Part shown: in pieces, positions 23,194 through 31,892 of the stretch
How the letters are laid out: each line of letters opens with the position of its first letter
Position numbering within the stretch: position 1 is the first letter of the stretch
Origin: an uncultured Lentibacter sp.
GTDB lineage: Bacteria > Pseudomonadota > Alphaproteobacteria > Rhodobacterales > Rhodobacteraceae
Length of the DNA: 64,000 bases
Assembly: GCA_947497495.1 (NCBI GenBank)
Contig: CANMGT010000001.1
Location: forward strand, 1-64,000
Direction of reading: 5' to 3'
Program-made: the position numbers and the translations under genes
The notes under the pieces: generated by a model
The model's input: the letters and a program-made list of their open reading frames with translations, nothing else
Database searches by the model: none
What the model was told of the DNA's origin: nothing

Positions 23194-23961
23194 ATGCTGC
23201 CAGCGCTTGATCATATCCTCGCCCCGCTCGCCCGCCTCCTCGTGGCGCGAGGCGTGGTGTTTCAGGACTTGGTTGAACGCCTGAAAGGCCATTACGTGCA
23301 GGCCGCAACCGAGCAGTCAGAACAGGCCGAGGGCAAGATAACCGACAGCCGCCTCTCGGTGATGACAGGCCTGCAGCGCCGCGACATTGCCCGCCTGCGC
23401 GCCTTTGAGCACAAAGCCCCCAAGCCCAACCCGCTAACGCGGCTGGTGGCCCTTTGGCAGAGCCACCCGCGCTATAGCAAAGACGGCAAGGCACTCGCCC
23501 TGCCGCGCACCGGCGACGCGCCCAGCTTTGAAAGCCTTGCACGCGAAGTCCGCCAAGACGTGCACCCGCGGGCGCTTCTCGACACGCTATTTGCCGCAGG
23601 CACCGTGCGGCTTTGCAAAGACAAGGTCGAGCTGGTGGAAACCGCCTATGTGCCGCTCGCAGGCTCTGAAGAGCAGCTTGACTATCTGGCAGCAAATGTC
23701 GGCGACCACCTCGCCGCAGCCGCCGACAATGTGCTGGCCCCGCACCCGCGCCACTTTGAGCGCGCGGCGCATTACACTGGCCTCACCGAGGCGCAGGTTG
23801 CTGCCCTTCAAGCTAAGTATGAAACCGCTCAAATGACGCTTTTGAGGGATATCGCGCAAGATGCCGAAGCGCTGAAAGCCAAGAATGCCTCTGGTGCCCC
23901 GGCGCGCTTTCGGGCAGGAGGGTATTTCTTTGCCACAAAGGATGAGGCACCTGATGACTAA
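23176..23961 (+). CDS. DUF6502 family protein
   Basis: About 261 residues (255 if the ATG at 23194 is used). The protein opens LDHILAPLARLLVARGVVFQDLVERLK. It continues with a segment ITDSRLSVMTGLQRRDIARLR that looks like a helix-turn-helix, then LARE...DVHPRALLDTLFAAGTV. This matches DUF6502, a family of unknown function whose middle resembles a DNA-binding domain. No ribosome site is visible at any start and an operator-like palindrome overlaps the first ATG. It may bind the twin operators itself; that is inference. Confidence 0.75.
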   Translation: MCKKRIMLPALDHILAPLARLLVARGVVFQDLVERLKGHYVQAATEQSEQAEGKITDSRLSVMTGLQRRDIARLRAFEHKAPKPNPLTRLVALWQSHPRYSKDGKALALPRTGDAPSFESLAREVRQDVHPRALLDTLFAAGTVRLCKDKVELVETAYVPLAGSEEQLDYLAANVGDHLAAAADNVLAPHPRHFERAAHYTGLTEAQVAALQAKYETAQMTLLRDIAQDAEALKAKNASGAPARFRAGGYFFATKDEAPDD

Positions 23962-24178
23962 GCGTTTGCTCTGCCTTTTCGCCCTGCTTTTGCTCGCGGC
24001 CTGTGCGCGGCCTGAGGAAATGCTCTCGGACACTATGGGGGCGAAAAGCGCAGCCCCTTCGCCCATGCTTGCGCCAGCGATCGTGGAAGAAGCCCCGATG
24101 GTGATCGAACGTAGCGACACCCTCGCCGAAGAATGCAGCGGCGATGGCATCGGAGGGACAGGCTGCCCGACGCTGTGA
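23954..24178 (+). CDS. Small lipoprotein
   Basis: A 74-residue protein starting MTKRLLCLFALLLLAACARPEE, a signal peptide with lipobox LAAC. The mature part is short, Pro/Ala-rich and unrecognised, with two Cys near the C-terminus (EECSGDG, GTGCPTL). The ATG lies 8 bp inside the end of the DUF6502 gene with GAGG upstream, so it is coupled to it. Confidence 0.65.
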   Translation: MTKRLLCLFALLLLAACARPEEMLSDTMGAKSAAPSPMLAPAIVEEAPMVIERSDTLAEECSGDGIGGTGCPTL

Positions 24179-24323
24179 GCCGCACAAAACCGCTGGCTTC
24201 TGATCCTGCCCATTGATCGCGCATCCGCTTTGGCCTATTGCAAAGCAGCCCCAACGTGGGACACTGTGACTTAACAAATGAATACGGCCCATTTCGGCCA
24301 AAGATGAACCTGAAAGCAGCGCT

Positions 24324-24794
24324 ATGGAAAAATTCCCCATGACCCGCGCCGGACACACCGCGCTGGAAGCCGAATTGAAGAACCTCAAAACCGTCGAGCG
24401 CCATGCTGTGATCGTGGCCATCGCCGAAGCCCGTGAGCTGGGCGATTTGAAGGAAAACGCCGAGTATCACTCAGCGCGCGAGAAGCAGGGCTTTATCGAG
24501 GGCCGCATCCAGGAGCTTGAGGCTGTTCTCAGCCTCGCCGAAGTGATCGACCCGAAGACCCTCAAAGGCGGCATCAAGTTCAGCGCGACTGTCACGATGG
24601 TTGACGAAGACACCGACGAAGAGAAAACTTGGCAGATCGTTGGCGAGCACGAAGCCAATATCGAAAAAGGCCTGCTCAACATGAAGTCGCCTATCGCCCG
24701 TGCCCTGATCGGCAAGGAAGAGGGCGACAGCGTCGAAGTGCGCACACCGGGCGGCGAGAAGAGCTACGAGATCCTCAAAGTCGAATATATCTAG
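24324..24794 (+). CDS. greA: Transcription elongation factor GreA
   Basis: GreA stimulates transcript cleavage by RNA polymerase that has backtracked. The 156-residue protein has the N-terminal coiled coil (ALEAELKNLK, ARELGDLKENAEYHSAREKQ with the acidic tip D/E residues) and the C-terminal FKBP-like domain (WQIVGEHEANIEKGLLNMKSPIARALIGKEEGD). Full length and well conserved. Preceded by 145 bp without other features. Confidence 0.96.
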   Translation: MEKFPMTRAGHTALEAELKNLKTVERHAVIVAIAEARELGDLKENAEYHSAREKQGFIEGRIQELEAVLSLAEVIDPKTLKGGIKFSATVTMVDEDTDEEKTWQIVGEHEANIEKGLLNMKSPIARALIGKEEGDSVEVRTPGGEKSYEILKVEYI

Positions 24795-24809
24795 CGGAGT
24801 AAACGGGCC

Positions 24810-25832
24810 ATGGCCGAGCCGACAGAAACACGCCCGACGCCTTTGGGCCTCTACGCGCGGCCGGAGAGCCAGACGATCACCTCGATCGAAGTGATCGCGC
24901 TTGCGTTGTCGGCGATCTGGCTCATCGGTGCGGCGATCTTCTTTCTGGCGATCCCGTCAGAGCCTGCGCCCGCAGACGGGGCGGCAGACGGCACTGCGTC
25001 ACTGCGCTTCATTATGACAATGCTGGCGATCTTCATGCCTGTCGCGATGATCTGGGTGGCGGCAACGGCGGCGCGCTCATCACGCATCATGCGCGAAGAA
25101 AGCCAACGCCTGCAGGCGGCGATTGATGCCATTCGCAACGCCTATATCGTGCAAAGCCAAGGCGGGAGGGCGAACTCGGAACCCTCTGTGGCGCGCAAGC
25201 TCGACGAGATCGCAGCGGCGCAACGCAAGACGGAAACAGCTCTCGCGACGTTCAGCTCTTCGCGTGAGTCCCGCGCCATGGCCCCCGAGCCCAAGCCCGA
25301 GCCTTCTGGAGACACGCAAACCGCCCTCCCGCTTGGCACCCGCGCCGAAGACATGGCCCCCGGCCTAGACAACGACGAGTTCATCCGCGCGATCAACTTC
25401 CCTGAAACCGCGGAAGACACGGCCGGCTTTAACGCCCTGCGAAAAGCCCTCAAAGACCGCGCGACCTCGGGGTTGATCCAGGCCAGCCAAGACGTACTGA
25501 CCCTGCTCAGCCAGGACGGCATCTATATGGATGACCTCAACCCCGACATGGCGCGCCCCGAAATCTGGCGCCGCTTTGCCGCCGGAGAACGCGGCCGCCA
25601 GATCGCCGCTTTGGGCGGGGTGCGTGACCGCTCTTCGCTGACGTTGGCGGCTGGGCGGATGCGCGAAGACCCGATCTTTCGGGACGCAGTGCACCACTTC
25701 CTGCGCCGCTTTGACAAGAGCTTTGCCCAGTTTGAGACCCAAGCCACCGACAGCGAGATTTCTGAACTCGCTGGGACGCGCACCGCGCGGGCCTTTATGC
25801 TGCTTGGCCGGGTGACGGGCGTGTTTGACTGA
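24810..25832 (+). CDS. Hypothetical membrane protein, two N-terminal helices
   Basis: A 340-residue protein with two membrane helices (about 28-50 and 68-92), a coiled-coil-like stretch (95-155), a Pro/Glu-rich linker, and a soluble helical domain from about 190 (DNDEFIRAINFPETAEDTAGFNALRKALKD to GRVTGVFD). It starts 15 bp after greA and is probably co-transcribed. I recognise no characterised family; it looks like a conserved alphaproteobacterial unknown. Confidence 0.75.
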   Translation: MAEPTETRPTPLGLYARPESQTITSIEVIALALSAIWLIGAAIFFLAIPSEPAPADGAADGTASLRFIMTMLAIFMPVAMIWVAATAARSSRIMREESQRLQAAIDAIRNAYIVQSQGGRANSEPSVARKLDEIAAAQRKTETALATFSSSRESRAMAPEPKPEPSGDTQTALPLGTRAEDMAPGLDNDEFIRAINFPETAEDTAGFNALRKALKDRATSGLIQASQDVLTLLSQDGIYMDDLNPDMARPEIWRRFAAGERGRQIAALGGVRDRSSLTLAAGRMREDPIFRDAVHHFLRRFDKSFAQFETQATDSEISELAGTRTARAFMLLGRVTGVFD

Positions 25833-25862
25833 TTTTCGCAGCGTCTGAGACGCAGCGACCCA

Positions 25863-25946
25863 GCGGGGAGCCAGCCCCCCCGCACCACAGCCTAAAGCGG
25901 GGGGCCAGCCCCCCGCACCCCCCGGGATATTTCTGAAGAGAAGAAG
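25863..25946. repeat. Composite intergenic repeat, copy 2
   Basis: A hairpin variant with one extra C (25863-25883) is followed by the exact 20-base G/C hairpin (25897-25916), six further bases and the exact 22-base GGATATTTCTGAAG-type string (25925-25946). The last two parts also occur after purD (4717 and 4813). The 170-bp gap between genes holds nothing else. Confidence 0.7.
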
Positions 25947-26003
25947 CAATTGCTAGGCAACTCTTGTGGTTTGGCGTAGGCTGCAACCCATAGGAGAGCA
26001 GCT

Positions 26004-27352
26004 ATGCGCAAGATCGTCATTTGTATCGACGGGACGGGCAACGAGATTGGCGCCCGTGAAAGCAATGTTCTCAAGCTCTACAAAGCTCTGAAGAAAGACG
26101 ACACGCAGCTGGCGCATTATGTGCTTGGTGTTGGCACCTTTGACGGCACCAAACTTTTCGGGCGGGCGCGTCAAGCCGTGAATGCTTTGTTAGGGCAGGC
26201 CTTCGGCTATGGCCTGGAGGATGATGTGCTGAGCGCATACCGGTTTTTGTGCCGCACCTACCGCAGCAAAGAGCGCAAGCAAGCGCAGGACGGGGGCCTG
26301 TCAGACGCCGCTGCCGAGAGTGACCACTCTACATCGCCGGCTTTTCGCGCGGGGCCTATGCGGCCCGCATCCTTGCGGGGTTTATCCATAACTTCGGGTT
26401 GATCGAGCCGGATAAGCTTCATCTGATTGTGCCGGTTTTTCGCGCTTATCGTCGCGTCAGCGACTATGAGAAAACAGCCAGTGACGACAAGGTGTTCCAA
26501 GCCCTGCGCGAGTATGAAGAGGTGCTCAAGCCCGAGCCTGCCGCCATTCGCGCGCTCATGTTATTTGATACGGTCAGCTCACTGATCCGCTTCCGCCGTC
26601 TGGCTTATAACCTGCGCAAGTACGGCAGCCTTGCAGAGTTTGGCACCCATGCAAGCGTGAACTCCAACGTCTCGGTGCGCATTGTCACGCAGGCTTTGGC
26701 GCTGAACGAATGTCGCTCACTTTTTCGGCCCCAATACTGGGCGCCAATTGCCGGGGACCGCGAAGGGAAAGTTGTAGACGGAGCGCCGCTCTACTTTGGC
26801 AACAACTTTCGCAGCGCCAAAAAGCAACGCAAGCAATATGTGCGCCAACGGTGGTTTACGGGTTATCACTCGGATGTGGGCGGCTCCCCGCCCGAAAACG
26901 AAAGCGGGCTTGGAAAACTATCCCTGCTCTGGATGATCGACGCGCTGGCGAGCTTGGAAAGAACCGCCGACGCGGAAGACAATGCCGCGCGCAAAAAGTC
27001 ACGGCTGGGGGCCTTGCCCAAGCCACGCCGCTATGGGCTGGCGCTCAGGAATGGCGCGCGGAAACGCTACTTTGAGGGCGCTGTTGCAGACGCGAGAACC
27101 CCAGGCGGGCTGCCCTATGCTGGCCCTGATGCCGATGCGCCAAGCCATAACTCGCACACCAACGGCATGCTTGCACCAATCTGGGTGATCATGGAATTTT
27201 TCCCAAAATCAGTGGCGCGCCGCGAGCCCGGGCCCGTTGCCTGGTATCGACGCGCCTACCTTTGGAGATGGTATTTCCCGCTGTTCGAGCCGCGCCATGT
27301 GCCTGAGGATCATGAAGTTGACCCGTCCGTGAAAGCACGCAAAGCGCCTTAG
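26004..27352 (+). pseudogene. DUF2235 (Tle1-like alpha/beta hydrolase) gene with a one-base frameshift
   Basis: Two frames together make one DUF2235 protein. The first (from 26004) opens MRKIVICIDGTGNEIGARESNV and runs to about Asp/His at 26322-26327. The rest continues in the -1 frame as LYIAGFSRGAYAARILAGF, with the nucleophile motif G-F-S-R-G-A-Y at 26339-26359, later TGYHSDVGG, to the stop at 27352. One base is missing near 26325-26327. Relatives are phospholipase-like hydrolases, some of them type VI secretion effectors. Whether this is a true mutation or a sequence error cannot be told. Confidence 0.8.
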
Positions 27353-27353
27353 C

Positions 27354-28613
27354 TTAGGCAAGAAACGCGCTGTAAGGCAGGAAGGTCACGCGATCTCCGA
27401 GTCTGATTTCTGCCGCCCCATCAGGTAGCTCGACAAGCCCGTCAGCCCAACTCAGCCCGCTAATGCGCCCCGAGCCTTCCGAGGCAAACACCTCGACTTG
27501 CCCGTCTCGTACCCGCGCGCGCAGATACTCGCGCCGACCAGCTTTTTTGCGCTTCTCAAAGGCAGCAGGCAGGCTGTAGCCCTCAGGTTTACTCCAGCCG
27601 CCTCCCGCCAACACGCCCATGGCAGGCCGTGCAAAAACCAGCGTGCAGACAAGCGCGGCGACGGGGTTTCCCGGCAGGCCGAACACGGGCCGGCCTTGCC
27701 ACATGGCCAGCGCCAGAGGCCGCCCGGGCTTGACGGCAATGCGCCACTCCTGCAGCGCTCCCGCCTCTCGCAACAAGGCTGAAACATGGTCTTCGTCGCC
27801 CGCGGAGGCCCCTCCGGATGTGAGGATGACATCTGCCTGCCCGGCCGCTTCATCGAGCCTGCCCTTGAGGGCTTCGCGGCTGTCTGGCACATGGCCCATG
27901 TTCACAGGCTCAAAGCCCATTTGCTCCAACAGCGAGAGCAGCATCACGCGGTTTGCATCATAGATCTGCCCGTCTTGCGCGGCCTGTCCCGGCGCGATGA
28001 TCTCATCACCTGTAGACAAAACGGCAACACGTAAGCGCTTGAAAACAGGGACAACACCCTGCCCTGTCGCGGCCAGCAAAGCCAAGTCGGCAGGCGTTAA
28101 GCAGCGCCCTTGCGACACGGTAGCTGCGCCTTCGGCCACGTCCTCTCCGGCTTTGCGGGTGTTGGCAAATGGCTTCACGCCTGCGCGAAAGGCGACTTCG
28201 CTTGAAGAGGCGTTCACATCCTCCTCCAGGATCACCGTGTCAACGCCCGCAGGGAGCGCGGCACCCGTCAGAATGCGAATGGCCTGTCCGGCAGGAACTG
28301 TGCCTTCAAAGCGCAGGCCAGCAGCCGCGCGGCCCTCACAAAGCGGCAAGCACTGGTCGCCCTCTCCGAGGGAAGCGAAGGCAAACCCGTAGCCGTCAAC
28401 CGCCGAGTTGGGCAGCGGCGGGTTAGCGCGGAGAGCGTGCATATCCCGCGCCAGAATGCGCCCGCAGGCGGCTTGCAGCGGCACGTCTTCCTGCCCGACA
28501 ACAGAGCGCAAACGGCTGCGCAGGGCGGCAAGTGCCTCCTCAACCGGTGTCCAGTCAACGCCGGCAGGCAGCGCGAAGCAATCGTCGCGCAGAGGGGGCG
28601 GTTGCAGGCTCAT
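27354..28613 (-). CDS. moeA: Molybdopterin molybdenumtransferase
   Basis: MoeA inserts molybdate into adenylated molybdopterin to form the Mo cofactor. The 419-residue protein has the N-terminal linker, LRANPPLPNSAVDGYGFAF, GTVPAGQAIRILTGAALPAG, and the MPT-binding core VLSTGDEI with TSGGASAGDEDHV. GLPGNPVAALVCTLVF and a C-terminal beta domain follow. Start overlaps the mobB stop (ATGA). Last gene of the fdhD-mobA-mobB-moeA operon; it ends 1 bp from the frameshifted DUF2235 gene. Confidence 0.94.
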   Translation of the reverse strand: MSLQPPPLRDDCFALPAGVDWTPVEEALAALRSRLRSVVGQEDVPLQAACGRILARDMHALRANPPLPNSAVDGYGFAFASLGEGDQCLPLCEGRAAAGLRFEGTVPAGQAIRILTGAALPAGVDTVILEEDVNASSSEVAFRAGVKPFANTRKAGEDVAEGAATVSQGRCLTPADLALLAATGQGVVPVFKRLRVAVLSTGDEIIAPGQAAQDGQIYDANRVMLLSLLEQMGFEPVNMGHVPDSREALKGRLDEAAGQADVILTSGGASAGDEDHVSALLREAGALQEWRIAVKPGRPLALAMWQGRPVFGLPGNPVAALVCTLVFARPAMGVLAGGGWSKPEGYSLPAAFEKRKKAGRREYLRARVRDGQVEVFASEGSGRISGLSWADGLVELPDGAAEIRLGDRVTFLPYSAFLA

Positions 28614-29101
28614 AGCCCGACCTCGGCCAAGATAAAATCAGCGATCAAAGCCGTGTCATCCAGCCCGAAAACCGGCCTGTCCAGCTCAAGCGCAACGTCG
28701 CTCGCAACGGCTTTCACTGTGTCGTCCTCAGGCGCGATCAGCGGGTTTCCCGTTTCCGCGCGGTGCGCTTCGATCTTGGCATGGCCGTCGCGTTTGTAGC
28801 CCTCAACCAGCACCAGATCGACGGGCGAAAGCCGCTGCAAAAGCTCTGGCAACGTCGCCTCGCGGGCGCCGCGCATTTCTTGCATCAAAGCCACGCGATT
28901 GCGCGAGGCCAGCAGCACTTCAGACGCGCCAGCCGCACGGTGGCGAAAGCTGTCTTTGCCCGCGTGATCGACATCAAAACTGTGGTGCGCGTGTTTGACT
29001 GTCGAGACAGTAAAGCTCCGCGCGGTGATCTCGCTAACGAGCCGCTCCATCAGCCCCGTTTTGCCCGCATTCTTCCAGCCGACGATGCCGTAAACTCTCA
29101 T
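28610..29101 (-). CDS. mobB: Molybdopterin-guanine dinucleotide biosynthesis adaptor protein MobB
   Basis: MobB is a GTP-binding helper in MGD cofactor formation. The 163-residue protein opens with a P-loop (VYGIVGWKNAGKTGLMERL) and has the typical VKHAHHSFDVDHAGKDSFRHRAAGA block and VLVEGYKRDGHAKIE. Overlaps mobA upstream and moeA downstream by 4 bp each. Confidence 0.93.
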   Translation of the reverse strand: MRVYGIVGWKNAGKTGLMERLVSEITARSFTVSTVKHAHHSFDVDHAGKDSFRHRAAGASEVLLASRNRVALMQEMRGAREATLPELLQRLSPVDLVLVEGYKRDGHAKIEAHRAETGNPLIAPEDDTVKAVASDVALELDRPVFGLDDTALIADFILAEVGL

Positions 29102-29688
29102 AGCATGCTCTCTGCCTGCGCCAGATCCTCCGGCGTGTTAACGTTGAAAAACGGCGCGCCCTGCCCTGAAAACTCGGCCACGCGCCCGCTGTGTTTGTCT
29201 GTCCAAAGCACCACTTTACGCAGCCCGTTTTCAAGCGCGCAGCGCAGGTCATCCCGCAGCGCGACGGGCCAGAGGCCAAACGTCGGCTGGCGGCCGTCCG
29301 GCGTGGCGGCAAGCGCCAGCGGATGCTGCATGCCTTCGGCCTCAGCCATCAGTCGCTGCGCCAGATCGCGCGGGAAGAACGGCGTGTCGCCCGCCGCTGT
29401 GACGATGCTGTCAAAGCCCTGCTCTGCGGCCCAGTCAAGCCCCGCAAGCACGCCCGCAAGCGGCCCTGCAAAGCCCTCAACGCTGTCAGCCACGACTGGC
29501 AGGCCGTAGCTGTCAAAGCGAGCGGCGTCGCCATTTGCGTTGAGCGCAATGCCCGCCACCTGCGGCGCGAGACGCACGACAACGCGCTGCAACAGCGGCA
29601 CGCCCCCAAGAGTGCGCAAAGCTTTGTCTCCGCCCCCCATCCGCGTGGCCAACCCGCCTGCCAGAATGACACCTGCTGGCTGCTTCAT
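29098..29688 (-). CDS. mobA: Molybdenum cofactor guanylyltransferase
   Basis: MobA joins GMP to Mo-molybdopterin, giving the MGD cofactor used by DMSO-reductase-family enzymes such as formate dehydrogenase. The 196-residue protein has VILAGGLATRMGGGDKAL (nucleotide loop), AAGDTPFFPRDLAQRL and the C-terminal FFNVNTPEDLAQAE. The start MKQPAG overlaps the preceding stop as ATGA; an upstream frame of 27 codons is rejected. Confidence 0.93.
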   Translation of the reverse strand: MKQPAGVILAGGLATRMGGGDKALRTLGGVPLLQRVVVRLAPQVAGIALNANGDAARFDSYGLPVVADSVEGFAGPLAGVLAGLDWAAEQGFDSIVTAAGDTPFFPRDLAQRLMAEAEGMQHPLALAATPDGRQPTFGLWPVALRDDLRCALENGLRKVVLWTDKHSGRVAEFSGQGAPFFNVNTPEDLAQAESML

Positions 29689-30242
29689 CCCAGGCCGCCC
29701 TTCATACTTCCCTGCCACCAAGCGATGATTTGCTTTGACTCTTCGAGATAGGCCTTGCTGTCTTCCCAACAGTCAGCAGGTAGATAATAAACAAGGCCCG
29801 AAACAGCCATGAAGAGACCAATATCATTGCTTTCCACTGCCTGAACGCGCCGCCAGTTGGTTTGGTGCGTTCGGTCTGGATCTTTCAGAAGAAAACCCTC
29901 TTGGTCGAACCGATAAGTCGGCTCACTTGTTTTGCCGAATTGAGCGCTTTCATACATTTTGCGACCCGCCAGTCTGCACCAAGCCTGTTGCAGCAGCCAA
30001 ATTCCAACGATCCCGATCAGAAAGCCGGCCTTAGGATTAATGTAGGCCCCCAGAAAATAGGCTCCCCACAACACAGCCGAACCGGCACCGATCGCGAGAA
30101 GCGCTCCTACCAGAATGCCCCACCCGATGCCGACCCACCAATAGGCGGGGCCAAGCTGCTGTCTCTGGCACCAGCTGAGCGACTTTGCGCGCGCTTTTTG
30201 ATTGTCTTTAAAGTCGATTGATATCGCCTGCACTAAACTCAT
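29685..30242 (-). CDS. YcxB-like membrane protein
   Basis: A 185-residue protein with two membrane helices (about 33-60 and 70-90) and a C-terminal YcxB-like domain (YRFDQEGFLLKDPDRTHQTNWRRVQAVESNDIGLFMAVSGLVYYLPADCWED). Function unknown. It sits between fdhD and mobA with 4-bp overlaps on both sides. Its base use is visibly more AT-rich than its neighbours, so it may be a later insertion into the operon. Confidence 0.75.
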   Translation of the reverse strand: MSLVQAISIDFKDNQKARAKSLSWCQRQQLGPAYWWVGIGWGILVGALLAIGAGSAVLWGAYFLGAYINPKAGFLIGIVGIWLLQQAWCRLAGRKMYESAQFGKTSEPTYRFDQEGFLLKDPDRTHQTNWRRVQAVESNDIGLFMAVSGLVYYLPADCWEDSKAYLEESKQIIAWWQGSMKGGLG

Positions 30243-31120
30243 CCCTTGTTGTTCCGGGTGACACCCTTTGATTCATGCGCCACCTCCGACGGTTCAACAT
30301 CCCATAGCAGCCGCTCTTCGCCGCTCAGGCAGACAAAGCGTTGCCCGCGCATCCGCCCGATCAGCGTGAGGCCCACTTGCTGCGCGATTTCAACACCCCA
30401 AGCCGTGAAACCCGATCGCGAGACAAGCGCCGGAATGCCCATGAGCGCGGTCTTGATCACCATCTCGCTGGTCAGCCGCCCGGTCGTGTAAAGCAACTTG
30501 CCCTCGGCGCGCACGCCTTCGGAGACCATCCAGCCAGCCACTTTATCGACAGCGTTGTGGCGGCCCACATCTTCCATGTAAACAAGCGGGCGCGCGCCTT
30601 CGCACAGCACCGTGCCGTGAATGGCCCCGGCTGTCAGATAGATCGAAGGCGTCTGGTTGATCACCTGCGACAGCGCATAGATGTCCGACAGTTTCACCGT
30701 GCCCGCAGGCAGGCTCATGCCCTCAAGCCCCTCCATCATATCGCCGAAAACCGTGCCCACGGCACAGCCCGAGGTGCGGGTTTTCTTTTCAAGCTTGCCT
30801 TCAAAGTCTGTCACCTGCTTGGTGCGCACGACAACGGCTTCGCTCTCTTCGTCATAATCGACGCCCAAAACAGTGTCGGCGTCTGTCAGCATGCCCTGAT
30901 TGCGCAGAAAGCCGAGCGCGAGGTATTCGGGGTAGTCGCCAATCGTCATCGCTGTGACGATCTCGCGGGCGTTCAGGAATATCGTCAGAGGCCGCTCTTC
31001 CACCACGTTGATCTCAACGCGCGCACCTGTCTGGTCGCGGCCCTGCACAACCCGCGTCAGCCCTTCGGCCTCGGGCTTGGGGGCCAGCAAGTAGCTGTCG
31101 GTTTTCTCACGCGGGGCCAA
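30239..31120 (-). CDS. fdhD: Formate dehydrogenase accessory sulfurtransferase
   Basis: FdhD passes sulfur to the Mo-bis-MGD centre of formate dehydrogenase. The 293-residue protein has EERPLTIFLN, DYPEYLALGFLRNQG, the active loop TRTSGCAVG with Cys119, YMEDVGRHNAVDKVAGW and TTGRLTSEMVIKTA. Only one cysteine is in the loop where E. coli has CxxC. The start appears to be TTG, with GGAGAGG upstream. First gene of the Mo-cofactor operon; the formate dehydrogenase genes are outside the window. Confidence 0.92.
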   Translation of the reverse strand: MAPREKTDSYLLAPKPEAEGLTRVVQGRDQTGARVEINVVEERPLTIFLNAREIVTAMTIGDYPEYLALGFLRNQGMLTDADTVLGVDYDEESEAVVVRTKQVTDFEGKLEKKTRTSGCAVGTVFGDMMEGLEGMSLPAGTVKLSDIYALSQVINQTPSIYLTAGAIHGTVLCEGARPLVYMEDVGRHNAVDKVAGWMVSEGVRAEGKLLYTTGRLTSEMVIKTALMGIPALVSRSGFTAWGVEIAQQVGLTLIGRMRGQRFVCLSGEERLLWDVEPSEVAHESKGVTRNNKG

Positions 31121-31175
31121 TTGCCTCTCCCCTCAGAACAGGTTAGCTCGGTCTTAATCAATCTAGGGTCAATCT

Positions 31176-31892
31176 GTGTTTTCAACCAGTTCAAAAGCGC
31201 CGTTCTGGCAGGGCTTTCGCGACGCGGCGCCCTTTGTGCTGGTTGTCGGCCCGTTTGCAGCCGTTTTCGGCGTGATCGCAACAGAGGCGGGCCTCAGCAT
31301 CGCCGAGACGATGTTCTTCACCATATCGGTCTTCGCGGGTGCGGCCCAGCTGACGACATTGCAGCTTTTGCAAGAGAACACGCCAGCCGTTATCGCGCTT
31401 GCGTCGGGCCTTGCCGTGAACCTGCGCATGGCGATGTATTCTGCCTCCCTCACGCCGCATCTCGGGGCGGCCCCTTTCTGGCAGCGCGCCTTCGTGGCCT
31501 ACTTCACGGTCGATCAGAGCTATGCGCTCTCGCAAGCCAAGTTCGAGGTGCGCGGCGACTGGCCCCTGCCCAGCAAGCTGGCCTACTTCTTCGGAACCTG
31601 CGCGCCCATCGCACCGGTTTGGGCTTTGATGACATTTGTGGGCGCAATGATCGGCGAGCAGATCCCCGAGAGTGCCGCGCTCGACTTCGCTGTGCCGATT
31701 GCCTTTCTGGCGATCATCGGCCCGATGATGCGCACCCCCGCGCATATGCTGACGGCTTTTGTGGCTGCGACTGCCTCGCTCATGCTGACATGGGTGCCCT
31801 ACAACCTTGGCGTCATCATCGCGGCCAGCATCGGCATGGTCGCGGGCGCTCAGGCCGAACTCGAACTGGCAAAGCGAGGGCTCTTCAAATGA
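31176..31892 (+). CDS. AzlC family branched-chain amino acid exporter, large subunit
   Basis: AzlC with AzlD forms a BrnFE-type exporter of branched-chain amino acids in the inner membrane. The 238-residue protein has five or six membrane helices and the typical FRDAAPFVLVVGPFAAVFGV, FAGAAQLTTLQLL and NLRMAMYSASLTPHL. The start is GTG at 31176 with AGGG upstream, divergent from fdhD. Its stop overlaps the next start (ATGA). Confidence 0.88.
   Translation: MFSTSSKAPFWQGFRDAAPFVLVVGPFAAVFGVIATEAGLSIAETMFFTISVFAGAAQLTTLQLLQENTPAVIALASGLAVNLRMAMYSASLTPHLGAAPFWQRAFVAYFTVDQSYALSQAKFEVRGDWPLPSKLAYFFGTCAPIAPVWALMTFVGAMIGEQIPESAALDFAVPIAFLAIIGPMMRTPAHMLTAFVAATASLMLTWVPYNLGVIIAASIGMVAGAQAELELAKRGLFK

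Noticed and set aside
30341..31888. Very long plus-strand open frame running into azlD
   Set aside because: It is antisense to fdhD and then out of frame with azlC; both real genes have clear family motifs. Only the last 108 codons (31889-32215) are real.
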